NCBI RefSeq assembly: GCF_039544005.1
Contig: NZ_BAABKV010000001.1
Span: 7,998,001 to 8,062,000 of the forward strand
DNA from: Kitasatospora paranensis
Lineage (GTDB): Bacteria; Actinomycetota; Actinomycetes; Streptomycetales; Streptomycetaceae
Direction: 5' to 3'
DNA: 64,000 bases
The position numbers were made by a program, and so were the translations under genes. Under the pieces are notes generated by a model. It was not told where the DNA came from and did not search any database. It saw only the letters and a program-made list of their open reading frames with translations. Each line of letters starts with the position of its first letter. Position 1 is the stretch's first letter. Shown in pieces: positions 43,388-52,949 of this stretch.

Positions 43388-43915
43388 GTGAGACCGACCC
43401 AGGAAACCGTGGCATCGGGCGCCGAGTTCGTCGCGCTGTTGGAGGAACTCTCCCGCGAGCTCGGCGCGCAGGCACCGACCGTCGACGACTTCCTGCTGCG
43501 CCGGGCCGGGCTCCTGCCCGGCCACGGCCTCGGCGCACCGGGCTGGTCCGGCCTCGCCGGACAGGTGTGTGCGGCACTCGACGCCCCGCCGACCGGCGGT
43601 GCCACGGCCGCCGCCGGCGGGCTCGGCCAGTCAGCGGTGGACACCCCGGACGCGCTCCGCGCCCTGCTGGAAGCACTCGCCGCCGACTTCGTCCGGGACA
43701 GTGAAGGCGTGGCGGCCGCGGTCGCCGAGCACGGCCGGGGATGGTTGGACAGCGGGGAGTGGGCCCACCGCACCCTGCCCAGCGTCCTCGACTCCTGGGC
43801 CGCCTGGCTGGCGGCCGTGCTCGGCCGCCCACGTCGCTCCGGCCTGACCCCCGTCGAACCGGTCACCTGGGCCGGCGTCGCGGAACAGCTCCTGACCGCC
43901 CGCGTCTACGAGTAG
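43388..43915 (+). CDS. DUF7660-like protein
   Basis: A 175-residue protein. GTG 43388 was chosen because TAGGCT lies 7 nt upstream (leaderless). The C-terminus SVLDSWAAWLAAVLG to WAGVAEQLLTARVYE resembles the DUF7660 pattern (ends with WxxxAxxLxAARVYE). The N-terminal half (FVALLEELSRELGAQ) is helical. Function unknown; such proteins are sometimes SMI1-like immunity components. The family assignment is from pattern memory. Confidence 0.6.
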   Translation: MRPTQETVASGAEFVALLEELSRELGAQAPTVDDFLLRRAGLLPGHGLGAPGWSGLAGQVCAALDAPPTGGATAAAGGLGQSAVDTPDALRALLEALAADFVRDSEGVAAAVAEHGRGWLDSGEWAHRTLPSVLDSWAAWLAAVLGRPRRSGLTPVEPVTWAGVAEQLLTARVYE

Positions 43916-43935
43916 GCGCCCATCCCGATGCCTCG

Positions 43936-44090
43936 TCAGCGAGCCTGGTCGAGGCGAGCGTCGGAGAGCCAGGCCGGTGCGTCGGCAACCGATGCGGCCT
44001 CCTGGGACAGGAGGTGGAGCCACACTTCGGCCGCAGGGTCGCCGACCCAGAATCCGGATCCGCGGTAGTTCAGGTTCCGCAGTGCCTGCC
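43936..44090 (-). pseudogene. C-terminal remnant of an unknown protein
   Basis: The minus strand reads ALRNLNYRGSGFWVGDPAAE, then VWLHLLSQEAASVADAPAWL and SDARLDQAR with a stop near 43936. This has the look of a real conserved C-terminus, with a G-x-WVGD pattern and amphipathic helix. Upstream the frame becomes Arg/Pro-rich and has no credible start, so it is probably a truncated gene or a frameshifted small ORF. Confidence 0.35.
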
Positions 44091-44202
44091 CGGCACCGGC
44101 AGTGCCACGGCTTCGTCCGGTCCGTGATGTGGGCTGCGGACGGCGCGGTGGCGGCCTCGGCGCGTTGAGGGTGTCGCTCACGCAGCGTGTCGGATAGTGG
44201 AC

Positions 44203-46055
44203 ATGCTGGAGCCGTTCTGGGATTGGACGCCGATGGACCGCTACCCCCGATTGCCGATCACGGCTTGGTGGGCGACCTGCAGACTGCCGCACTGGTGTCG
44301 TCGCAGGGTGTCGTGAACTGGTTCTGTTCGCCGCGGTTCGACTCGCCGAGCGTCTTCGGCGCGCTCCTCGACCACGATCACGGCGGCTACTTCCGGCTGG
44401 CTCCGGTGCATGCGGACGCCACGTGCAAGCAGCTGTACTACCCGGACACCGGGGTGCTGGTCACCAGGTTCATGTCGCCGGACGGCGTCGGCGAGGTCGT
44501 CGACTGGATGCCGGCGAACACGAGTCGCACCCCGACCGACCGGCACAGCCTGATGCGGGTGATCCGGGCCGTGCGCGGCACGGTGCGGTTCGTCCTGGAG
44601 TGCCGGCCGCGCTTCGACTACGGCCGGGCCGAGCACGAACTCGACCTGCAGCCGCGGCAGGCGGCCTTCCGCGGTCCCGGGATCACCGGCCACCTGCAGG
44701 CCAGCTTCCCGTTGGAACGGGACGGGCGCGACGTGCGGGGCACGGTGACCCTCGGCGTGGGGGAGTCCGCCGTCGCGGTGTTCAGCACGTGCGCCGCCGG
44801 CGGCGAGGCGCCGCCTCCGTGGACGGTGGACGAGGTGACGTCGAAGCTCTGGCAGGAGGTCGACTTCTGGCAGAAGTGGCTGTCCACCTCGCACTACCGC
44901 GGCCGATGGGCCGAGATGGTCAACCGTTCCGCCATCACCATCAAGCTCCTCACCTACCACCCCACGGGCGCGCCGGTCGCCGCCGCCACCATGGGTCTGC
45001 CCGAGCAGGTCGGCGGGGAGCGCAACTGGGACTACCGGTACTCGTGGGTGCGGGACGGCGCGCTGTCCGTCCGGGCGCTCCTCGACCTCGGCTTCGCCGA
45101 GGAGGCGTCGGCGTTCACCAAGTGGCTGGGCGACCGGATGCGCGACCGGGCGGACCTGCCGGGCGAGCGACTGCAGATCATGTACCGGGTCGACGGCGAC
45201 CCGCACCTGACCGAGGAGATCCTCGACCACTGGGAGGGCTACCGGGGGTCGAGGCCGGTGCGGGCCGGCAACGCCGCCGCCGACCAGCTGCAGCTCGACA
45301 TCTACGGCGAGGCGCTCTACGCGATGGCCGAGGGCATGGATGTCGGCATGGAGCTGGGCTACCACGGCTGGAAGGGGCTCGCCCGGACGCTCGACTGGCT
45401 GGCCGACAACTGGGACCGCCCCGACGAGGGCGTGTGGGAGACGCGCGGCGGCCGGAAGGACTTCACCTTCAGCCGGGTGATGTGCTGGGTGGCCTTCGAC
45501 CGGGGCATGCGGCTGGCCATCGCCCTCAGCCGCCCCGCGGACATCCCGCGCTGGCGCGTGGCGCGCGACAGCATCCTCGAACAGGTGATGGAGCAGGGCT
45601 GGAGCCGGAGCGAGGAGGCCCTGGTCCAGCACTACGGCGGCGACGTCCTGGACGCCTCGCTGCTGCTGATCCCGCGCGTCGGGTTCCTCGCCGCGAAGAG
45701 CCCGGGCTGGCTGTCGACGCTGGACGCGATGGAGCGCAAGCTGGTGTCGGACAGCCTGGTGTACCGGTACGACCCCGCCGCGTCCCCGGACGGGCTGCGC
45801 GGCTCCGAGGGCACGTTCAGTCTCTGCACCTACCTGTACGTCGACGCCCTGGCCCGGGCCGGGCGCGTCAGGCCCGCGCGGTACACCTTCGAGAAGATGC
45901 ACACCTACGCCAACCACGTCGGTCTGTTCGCCGAGGAGATCGGCCCCAGTGGCGAGCAACTCGGCAACTTCCCGCAGGCGTTCACCCACCTGTCGCTGAT
46001 CATGGCGGCATCCACCCTGGACGAGGCCCTCGACAGGCTGCGGAGGCGCGACTGA
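44203..46055 (+). CDS. GH15-family glucoamylase/trehalase-like protein (frameshifted at N-terminus)
   Basis: ATG 44203 reads MLEPFWDWTPMDRYP, the stereotyped start of this family. At about 44251 (CGCTACCCCCGATTG) a C appears missing; adding it gives PIADHGLVGDLQTAALVSSQ and joins the long frame, which otherwise starts at GTG 44187. The (alpha/alpha)6 barrel has NWDYRYSWVRDGALSVRALL, the general acid Glu in EGVWETRGG and the base Glu in SGEQLGNFPQAFTHLSL. Full length about 617 residues. Members act on alpha-glucans or trehalose; some are actinobacterial trehalases. GATAGT 4 nt before the ATG suggests leaderless expression. Confidence 0.88.
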
Positions 46056-46093
46056 GCCGGCCGGCCGCCCCTCCCGGAGGACCGGCCGGGCTC
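46054..46093. terminator. Bidirectional terminator between GH15 and PucR genes
   Basis: GAGCCGGCCGG (46054-46064) pairs with CCGGCCGGGCTC (46082-46093) with one bulged base, and the loop contains a small CCTCC/GGAGG hairpin. It overlaps the GH15 stop and precedes the convergent PucR stop, as expected for a shared terminator. Confidence 0.6.
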
Positions 46094-46120
46094 GCGTCAC
46101 CGCAGACGCCACCGCCCAGG

Positions 46121-47799
46121 TCAGCGCGGGCGCCCGATGTCGTCCTCCCCGTCCGGCAGCCAGCGCAGCGCGAACCAGAGCTCCATGCGCACGTCGGCGT
46201 CCTGCAGGTCGGCGTCGAGCAGGACGCCGAGCCGGGTGATGCGCTGACGCACCGTGTTGCGGTGCAGGTCGAGCGCGACGGCCGTCCGGTCCCAGCTGCA
46301 GTTCAGCGAGAGCCAGGTCCGCAGCGTCTCCACCAGCGCCGCCTCGCCCGGCGACCCGGCGCCGGCGAGCGGCGCGAACCGGGCCCGGGCCAGCGCCCGT
46401 GCGCCGTCCGGTGCCACCAGGGCGTGCAGGCTCAGGTCGTCGGCGCGGTCGCGTTCCACCGCGCTCCCGGTGCCCAGGGCCCGGCGCAGGGCGCGCTCGG
46501 CGCGGGCCGCGGCGAGCGGCAGGTCCGCGGCGGTCGCCGGCGAGCTGATGCCCAGTGTCCAGCCCAGCCGGGCGGGCGCGTCCCCGTTCCGGCGCCCGGA
46601 TCCGCCGCTCCGGGCCCGCCGTCGGCCAGCGGCACGGCGGCCCGCAGGGCGTCGCCGTCGATCTCCAGGTACGGGGTGCCGAGGGCTGTGCCCAGCGCCG
46701 CGGTGCGGACGGCGTCCGGCGCCGCCCGGGGGCTGCGACCGGCCGTCGCGGCCCGGCGGCCGTGGATCGCGACCCAGCGCTGCGGCGGCCCGCCGGGCGA
46801 GGTGTCGGGGTGCAGCAGCGCGGCGACCTCCGCTCCGTCGGCGCCGAACAGGAGACGGACCAGGGCGGCCGCGCTGCGGGTGTCCCCGCCCAGTGCGTGC
46901 CGGGGGCCGGTCAGCAGCGACAGCAGCACCACGCCCACACCCGTCACCGACCGGTCGACGGCGGACAGGGCCGCACCCGCGGCCAGGCCGAGCACCAGCG
47001 GGCCGCTCGCGTCCCCGCTCGGCAGCGAGTGGGCGAGCAGTTGCTGTCCCTCGTGGTGCTCGGTGGCCGAGCCCGGCGTCCGGCCCGCCGCCGGGTGCTC
47101 CGCGGTCGGCCGTCGCCGCGCGCTCAGCCGGCCCGCGAGCTCGCGCAGCCGTTGCGGCACCGGCTCGTCGGGGCGCAGGCCGGCGCCGAAGAGCTCCTCG
47201 CCCGCGCCGTCCAGGAGCACCGCCCAGCCGCCGAGGTGGGACGCCAGCTGCCGCAGCACCGCCTCCACCGCGTCGGGCCGGGCCGCCGCCGATGCCAGCG
47301 CGGCCTGCGCCTGCGACATGCGCCGGGAGTCCCGGCTGCGCGCCTCGGCCATGGCCAGGTGCACCGCCCGACCGACGGCGACGAACGGTGTCCGCGGCGG
47401 CACGCGCAGCAGCCGCAGTCCGTGCCGCTCGCACGCGGCCACAAGCTCCGCGGGCACCTCCGCGTGCACCGGTGCGACCCCGAAGCCGAGCGCGGCGACA
47501 TCGGCCGCCACCAGCCGCCGCACGTAGGCGTCGACGTCCTGCGGGGCGGTGCTCAGGTGCCGGCCCGCGGTGAGCAGCAGCTCGCCGCCGAGCAGGTACT
47601 CCGTCGGGTCCTCCCACTCGGTGGTGTGGACCATGGCGACCGGCCGGTCGGCGGCCGGCCCGGCCACCCGTTCCAGCCCCAGTCCGGCGTGCGCGAGCAC
47701 GGCGCTCAACGGCACGGTGACCTGCGGCGCCGGTCCGGAGCCGGCAGGCGGCAGGGCTCTGGTGGTCCGGCCGCCCTCGGCCCGGTCGGAATCCGGCAT
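46121..47799 (-). CDS. PucR-family transcriptional regulator (frameshifted)
   Basis: From ATG 47799: an N-terminal PucR domain (VPLSAVLAHAGLGLERVAGP, EWEDPTEYLLGGELLLTAGR, GFGVAPVHAEVPAELVAACE) and a GGDEF-like middle. Near 46585 the frame is lost inside a G-run; adding a G gives DAPARLGWTLGISSPATAAD, and the C-terminal HTH_30 domain is intact (LRTWLSLNCSWDRTAVALDL, HRNTVRQRITRLGVLLDADL). Full length about 560 residues. PucR regulators often control purine, polyamine or amino-acid catabolism. It is divergent from the TPP enzyme gene, which is the likely target. Confidence 0.85.
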
Positions 47800-48105
47800 C
47801 GCACTCCCTGGTCGTCGAGAAGGGCCCGCTGGCATCGACCGGTCCGAGTCCGCCCGCCCTCGCTCCCCAGTGTGCAGGACATCCACTCCCATGCCGACGA
47901 CAGGGCGGAACGCACACTTCCGACCGCCGTCGGCCGGGCCTAGGTTCGTGGTGCGGGCCGGAACAGCCGCCCACGGCCCGGGCCGCCCGGGCGGGACGCC
48001 GGCACCGCCTGCAGGGCCCGGGCACCGGTACACCGGGCCGTCCCCCGACCGGCACGGACCGTCCGCCGCCCGACCACACCGACCGAGAGCCACCTGAGGA
48101 CCCTG
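47800..48105. other. Divergent intergenic region (PucR / TPP enzyme)
   Basis: About 306 bp without a gene. It must contain the divergent promoters. A GAGGA ribosome site lies at about 48095 before the TPP gene start. No clear operator palindrome or -35/-10 pair was found. Confidence 0.3.
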
Positions 48106-49784
48106 ATGAACAGCACCTTCGAACGACCCGAGCCGGCCGACACCTCCCGCGCCCCCCGCAACGGCGGCGATCTGGTCGTCGAGTCCCTCGTCGGCCTCGG
48201 TGCCCAGGCGGTGTTCGGCATCCCCGGCCAGCACGCGCTGGGCCTGTTCGACGCGCTGAGCCGTTCCGGGCTGCGCTACGTGGGCCTGCGGGTGGAGAAC
48301 AACGCGGGCTTCGCCGCGGACGGCTACGCCCGCACCACCGGTACGGTCGCGCCGCTGTTCCTCTCCACCGGCCCGGGTGCGCTGACCTCGCTCGCCGCGC
48401 TCCAGGAGGCCGCCGCCGCCTCCGCCCCGGTCCTCGCGGTCTCCTCGCAGATCCCCTCCGCCGGGCTCGGCGGCCGCCGCCGGGGCTACCTGCACGAACT
48501 CGTCGACCAGCAGGCCAGTTTCCGCGACGTGGTGAAGTCCGTGCACATCGCCCGCACCGCCTCGCAGATCCCCTCCGCGCTGGCCGCCGCCTGGGAGTCC
48601 GCCCTCACCGCACCGTACGGCCCGGTCTGGGTGGAGATCCCGCAGGACGTGCTGCTCGCCCCCACCACCGTGCCGCCCGTCACGGGCCTGCGCGCCGAAC
48701 CCCGCCCGCTGCCGGCGCGCCCCGAACTCGTCGCCGGGGCCGCCGCCCTGCTGGCCGGGGCCGAGCGCCCGGTGATCCTGGCCGGCGGCGGTGTCGTCCG
48801 CGCCGGTGCGGACGGCGAACTGCTGCGCCTGGCAGAGCTGTTGGACGCTCCGGTGGCATGCACCTTCGGTGCGAAGGGCGCCTTTCCGTGGGAGCACCCG
48901 CTGTCGCTGCAGTCCTGGCTGGAGGACCGGCACACCACCGACCTGCTGGCCGACGCCGACGTGCTGCTCGTCGTCGGCTCCGGGCTCGGCGAACTCTCCA
49001 GCAACTACCACACCCTGCGCCCGGGCGGCCGGGTGATCCAGATCGAGGCCGACCTCGGCAAGCTGGAGTCCAACCACCCGGCGCTCGGCATCCACGCCGA
49101 CGCCCGCCTCGCGCTCGACGCCCTCGCCGACGCCGTGGCCGACTCCTCTCCGGCCGCCCCAGGCGCGACGGGCGCGGCGCGGCCGTGGCCGCCGAGCTCC
49201 TCGAGCGCGTCCGCGAGCGGATCGACGGCCAGGGCCTGGACCTGGAGCGGCAGGTGCTGGCCGCCGTCCGGGACGCGCTGCCCGACGACAGCCCGGCCTT
49301 CTTCGACATGACCATCCTCGGCTACTGGGCCTGGTCCGCGTGGGACGCCCGCCGCCCCGGCGCGATGCACTCCGCGCAGGGCGCCGGCGGCCTCGGCTAC
49401 GGCTACCCGGCCGCCCTCGGCGCCGCCGCCGCCCGGCCCGGCCGGCCGGTCCTCGCGGTCTCCGGCGACGGCGGAGCCATGTACTCGATCGCCGAACTCG
49501 CCACCGCCCGCCAGCACGGCCTGGACGTCACCTGGCTGATCGTCGACGACGGCGGCTACGGCATCCTGCGCGAGTACATGACCGACACCTTCGGTGCGGC
49601 CACCGGCACCGAACTGGCCCGGCCCGACTTCGTCCGCCTCGCCGAGGCCTTCGGCGTCCCGGCCGTCGAAACCACCCCGGACACCCTCCGGGCCGACCTC
49701 GCCGCCGCCCTCGCCACCCCGGGCCCCGGCGTCGTCGTGCTCCCCGCCCTGCTCCGGATGTTCGCCCCCACCCACCTCGACTGA
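48106..49784 (+). CDS. Thiamine-diphosphate enzyme, acetolactate-synthase-like (frameshifted)
   Basis: From ATG 48106: NGGDLVVESLVGLGAQAVFG, IPGQHALGLFDAL, LRVENNAGFAADGYARTTG (cofactor-activating Glu), VGSGLGELSSNYHTLRPGGR, then loss of frame near 49175 (a G-run in GCGCGGCGCGGCC). After it: AELLERVRERIDGQGLDLER, ILGYWAWSAWDARRPGAM, VSGDGGAMYSIAELATARQH and LIVDDGGYGILREYM (TPP-Mg motif). About 560 residues, normal. Members decarboxylate 2-oxo acids or condense them. The neighbours (PucR regulator and an aminobutyraldehyde-type dehydrogenase) point to polyamine or amino-acid catabolism; the substrate is inference. Confidence 0.82.
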
Positions 49785-49854
49785 CCCGCCGCACCGCCCG
49801 CACCGCGGTCCTGCCGATCCATCACCCCACCCCACCCCAAACCGAGGAGAGTGC

Positions 49855-51300
49855 ATGAGCGCGCTCAGCCCGCTGCGCAACTACATCGACGGTGCGTTCA
49901 CCGACGCGGCCGACGGGCGCACCACCCTGGTCGTCGACCCGTCCACCGGCGAGGCCTACGCCACCGCGCCGCTGTCCGCCGCCGCCGATGTCGACCGGGC
50001 GATGGCCGCCGCGGAGGCCGCCTTCGGCCCCTGGCGGGACACCACCCCGGCCCGCCGCCAGCTGGCCCTGCTGAAGATCGCGGACGCCGTCGAGGCGCGG
50101 GCCCGGGAACTGGTCGACGCCGAGTGCCGCGACACCGGCAAGCCGCGGAGGATCACCGCCACCGAGGAGATCGGCCCGATGGTCGATCACATCCGGTTCT
50201 TCGCCGGTGCCGCCCGCCTGCTGGAGGGCAAGGCCGCGGGCGAGTACATGGACGGCATGACCTCGATCGTCCGCCGTGAGCCGGTCGGCGTCTGCGCCCA
50301 GGTCGCGCCGTGGAACTACCCGATGATGACCGCGGTCTGGAAGTTCGCCCCGGCGATCGCCGCGGGCAACACCGTCGTCCTCAAGCCCTCCGACACCACC
50401 CCGGCCTCCACCGTGCTGCTCGCCGAGATCGTCGGTGACGTGCTGCGCGCGATGGACCTCCCGGCCGGTGTCTTCAACGTGATCTGCGGTGACCGGGAGA
50501 CGGGTCGGCTGATGGTCGAGCACCGGACGCCGGCGATGGCGTCGATCACCGGTTCGGTGCGGGCGGGTATCCAGGTCGCCGAGTCGGCGGCGAAGGACGT
50601 CAAGCGGGTGCACCTGGAGCTGGGTGGCAAGGCGCCGGTGGTGGTGTTCGAGGACGCCGACATCGACGAGGCGGTCGAGGGGATCTCGGTGGCCGGTTTC
50701 TTCAACGCGGGCCAGGACTGCACGGCCGCGACCCGGGTGCTGGTGCACGAGTCGGTGCACGACGCGTTCGTGGCGGCGCTGGCCAAGGCGGCGGCGGACA
50801 CCAGGACGGGTGGCGTCGACGACGAGGACGTGCTGTACGGGCCGCTGAACAACGCGAACCAGCTGAAGCAGGTGGCCGGTTTCATCGAGCGGCTGCCCGC
50901 GCACGCCAAGGTCGAGGCGGGTGGCCACCGGGTCGGCGAGGTGGGCTACTTCTACGCCCCGACCGTGGTGTCCGGGCTGAACCAGGACGACGAGATCGTC
51001 CAGAACGAGGTCTTCGGGCCGGTGATCACGGTGCAGAGGTTCACCGACGAGGACCAGGCCGTGTCCTACGCCAACGGGGTGGAGTACGCGCTGGCGTCCT
51101 CGGTCTGGACGAAGGACCACGCCCGGGCGATGCGGATGTCCCGCCGGCTGGACTTCGGCTGCGTCTGGATCAACACCCACATCCCGCTGGTCGCCGAGAT
51201 GCCGCACGGCGGTTTCAAGAAGTCCGGCTACGGCAAGGACCTGTCCTCGTACGGCTTCGAGGACTACACCCGGGTCAAGCACGTGATGACCGCGATCTGA
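49855..51300 (+). CDS. Gamma-aminobutyraldehyde-type NAD-dependent aldehyde dehydrogenase
   Basis: A 481-residue enzyme from ATG 49855 with GAGGAGA before it. Catalytic features: NAD-binding APWNYPMMTAVWKFAPAIAA and GNTVVLKPSDTTPAST, the Glu in HLELGGKAPVVVFEDAD, the Cys in FFNAGQDCTAATRVLVHE and late NEVFGPVITVQRFTD. The pattern GQDCTAATR and PHGGFKKSGYGKDLSSYGFE fit the PatD/aminobutyraldehyde and betaine aldehyde dehydrogenase group. It follows the TPP gene by 70 bp, suggesting an operon. The codon bias changes near 50470, from C-ending codons to more G-ending and GGT codons. Confidence 0.9.
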   Translation: MSALSPLRNYIDGAFTDAADGRTTLVVDPSTGEAYATAPLSAAADVDRAMAAAEAAFGPWRDTTPARRQLALLKIADAVEARARELVDAECRDTGKPRRITATEEIGPMVDHIRFFAGAARLLEGKAAGEYMDGMTSIVRREPVGVCAQVAPWNYPMMTAVWKFAPAIAAGNTVVLKPSDTTPASTVLLAEIVGDVLRAMDLPAGVFNVICGDRETGRLMVEHRTPAMASITGSVRAGIQVAESAAKDVKRVHLELGGKAPVVVFEDADIDEAVEGISVAGFFNAGQDCTAATRVLVHESVHDAFVAALAKAAADTRTGGVDDEDVLYGPLNNANQLKQVAGFIERLPAHAKVEAGGHRVGEVGYFYAPTVVSGLNQDDEIVQNEVFGPVITVQRFTDEDQAVSYANGVEYALASSVWTKDHARAMRMSRRLDFGCVWINTHIPLVAEMPHGGFKKSGYGKDLSSYGFEDYTRVKHVMTAI

Positions 51301-51374
51301 CCCTGACCCTGGCCCCGACCCGGCACCGGCGCAGCCCGTCCGGACGGACGGACGCGCCGAGGAACCGGACGGCG

Positions 51375-51725
51375 CGTCAGGTAGTGGTGGAGGTCCGCCG
51401 CGTCCCGGCACAGCGCGTGGGCGACCAGGTCGGTCGGGCCGGTCGTCGCCGCGACCACCGCGAGTTCCTCGTGCCCGGCCGGTGCCGTCGCCACCGCGTC
51501 CGGGTGCGCGGGAGCCACCTGGATCCACAGCAACGCGGAGACGGTGATGCCGAGCAGCGCCGGATCGACGTCCACATCGGAGAACAGCGCGTCGCGCGCC
51601 CGCAGTTCGGCCAGTCGGCGGGCCGCCGTGGCCGGGGTGGTGCCGGTCGCGGCGGCCAGGTCCGCGTAGCTGAGGCGGGCGTTCCCCGCTGCACTGGCCA
51701 CCTCGACGCTGTTCTTCGCCGTCAT
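51375..51725 (-). pseudogene. Truncated Lrp/AsnC-family regulator
   Basis: The frame gives NARLSYADLAAATGTTPATA, ARRLAELRARDALFSDVDVD and LLGITVSALLWIQVAPAHPD, then LAVVAATTGPTDLVAHALCR and DLHHYLTRR. This is the second HTH plus RAM domain of an Lrp-like regulator. The N-terminal half is gone, and the sequence merges at about 51720 into the divergent MFS remnant. Such regulators often flank aminobutyraldehyde dehydrogenase genes, so it may once have controlled the neighbour. Confidence 0.55.
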
Positions 51726-51726
51726 G

Positions 51727-52261
51727 GACGGCGTCGTGATCACCGTGGTGCTGCACCTCGAACTCGGGCTCCACGACGGCCCGCTGACCGCGGGACTCAC
51801 CCTGCTGCCGTGGTCGGCCGGGCCGGCGGCCGGCTCATGGGCGGCCGGCAGCCACCTGGTCCCCCGGTACGGGACCCGCGTCCTGCACACCGGCATCGCC
51901 GTCCTCGCCATCGGCCTGGGCGCCGCCGTCCTCGCCTACCGCGCCGCCGGGCCGGGCGGCTACCCGTCCGCGCTGCCTGCCGCGCCGGCCGTGGCCGACT
52001 GGGGACGGGCCTGTTCACCCCGCCGTTCTTCGATGCCGCGCTGCGCGGCGTGGGCCCGCAGGAGACCGGCTCGGCCGCGGGCCTGCTCAACGCCGTCCAG
52101 CAACTCGGCGGCACCCTCGGCGTCGCGGCCGTGGGTGGCGTCCACCGGGGGCCGGGGGTGCGGGTACCGCGGCGCAGCATGCGCTGGGGGCGGCGGCGCT
52201 GGTCCTCGTCGCAACGGCGGCGGCGGTCGCGGCGATGACCGCCAAGCCGGCCCGCCGCTGA
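51727..52261 (+). pseudogene. C-terminal remnant of a DHA2-type MFS transporter
   Basis: Frame pieces read LHLELGLHDGPLTAGLTLLP, HLVPRYGTRVLHTGIAVLAI, ALPAAPAVADWGTGLFTPPF, FDAALRGVGPQETGSAAGLL and NAVQQLGGTLGVAAVGGVH, spanning at least two frames, with a stop at 52261. These correspond to helices about 8-14 of EmrB/QacA-type exporters; the N-terminal half is absent, and the junction with the Lrp remnant is abrupt. It is decayed. Confidence 0.55.
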
Positions 52262-52284
52262 CGGTCGTCGCCCGCCCGGCCGGG

Positions 52285-52808
52285 CTACAGCGGCTGTGAA
52301 CCGTCCACGATCGTGGGATTGATCGTGTCGAAGTACACGCAGTCCGCCTCCGCGGCGAACCGGAACTCGCCGGAGTAGTGCGACCCGGTGATGTGCGCGT
52401 TGTAGTCGGTGCCGGCCACCCATGCGGCGTCCATCGGCAGGAACTTCGCCAGCGGCGCCGGTGGCAGGGGTGCGGCGACCCCGGCGAAGCCGTAGCCGGG
52501 TGTGCGGACGATCGCCTTCACGGCGCCGGGGGCAGGTGGGCGAACCCGACCACCCGGGTCTGCGGGTCCTGGTCGGGGAGGAGTTCGCGGCCCGAGTCGT
52601 TCGGGTTGTAGCCCAGCCAGTGCGGGCCGGACAGCCGGCCGATCGCGAGGAAGCGGCGCTGGAGCGGTTCGACGTCGGACCGCACCCTCTCGCGGTCCGG
52701 GACGAACTCGTCGGCCGTGGCCGCGTACACACCGGCGCCGCCGGCCAGGGCGGCGAGCCCGCCCAGCAGGATCCAGCGGCGACTGCTGACGAATGCCGGA
52801 CGTCCCAA
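52285..52808 (-). CDS. Secreted or anchored hypothetical protein (frameshifted)
   Basis: From ATG 52808 the frame is MGRPAFVSSRRWILLGGLAA with a signal or anchor helix to about residue 30, then LAIGRLSGPHWLGYNPNDSG and QTRVVGFAHLPPAP. Near 52527 a C appears missing; with it PPGAVKAIVRTPGYGFAG, LPMDAAWVAGTDYNAHITGS and EADCVYFDTINPTIVDGSQ follow to the stop at 52285. About 175 residues. Function unknown. Confidence 0.6.
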
Positions 52809-52949
52809 GGACCCCGCCCCCCACGTGTGTGTCAGGGGCCCGATCCTAGCGACCGGTCGTCGTCGTTGTGCCGGAAGGGGGCCGGTGCCGGGGGCCGGCG
52901 CCGAGGTGGGCCCTCGCGGTCGGAGCCGCGTGCGGTCAGCGGCGTGCCG

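Noticed and set aside
46432..49095. An 887-codon minus-strand frame joining the PucR gene to sequence opposite the TPP enzyme
   Set aside because: The part beyond 47799 is antisense to a clear TPP enzyme. Only the PucR portion is real.
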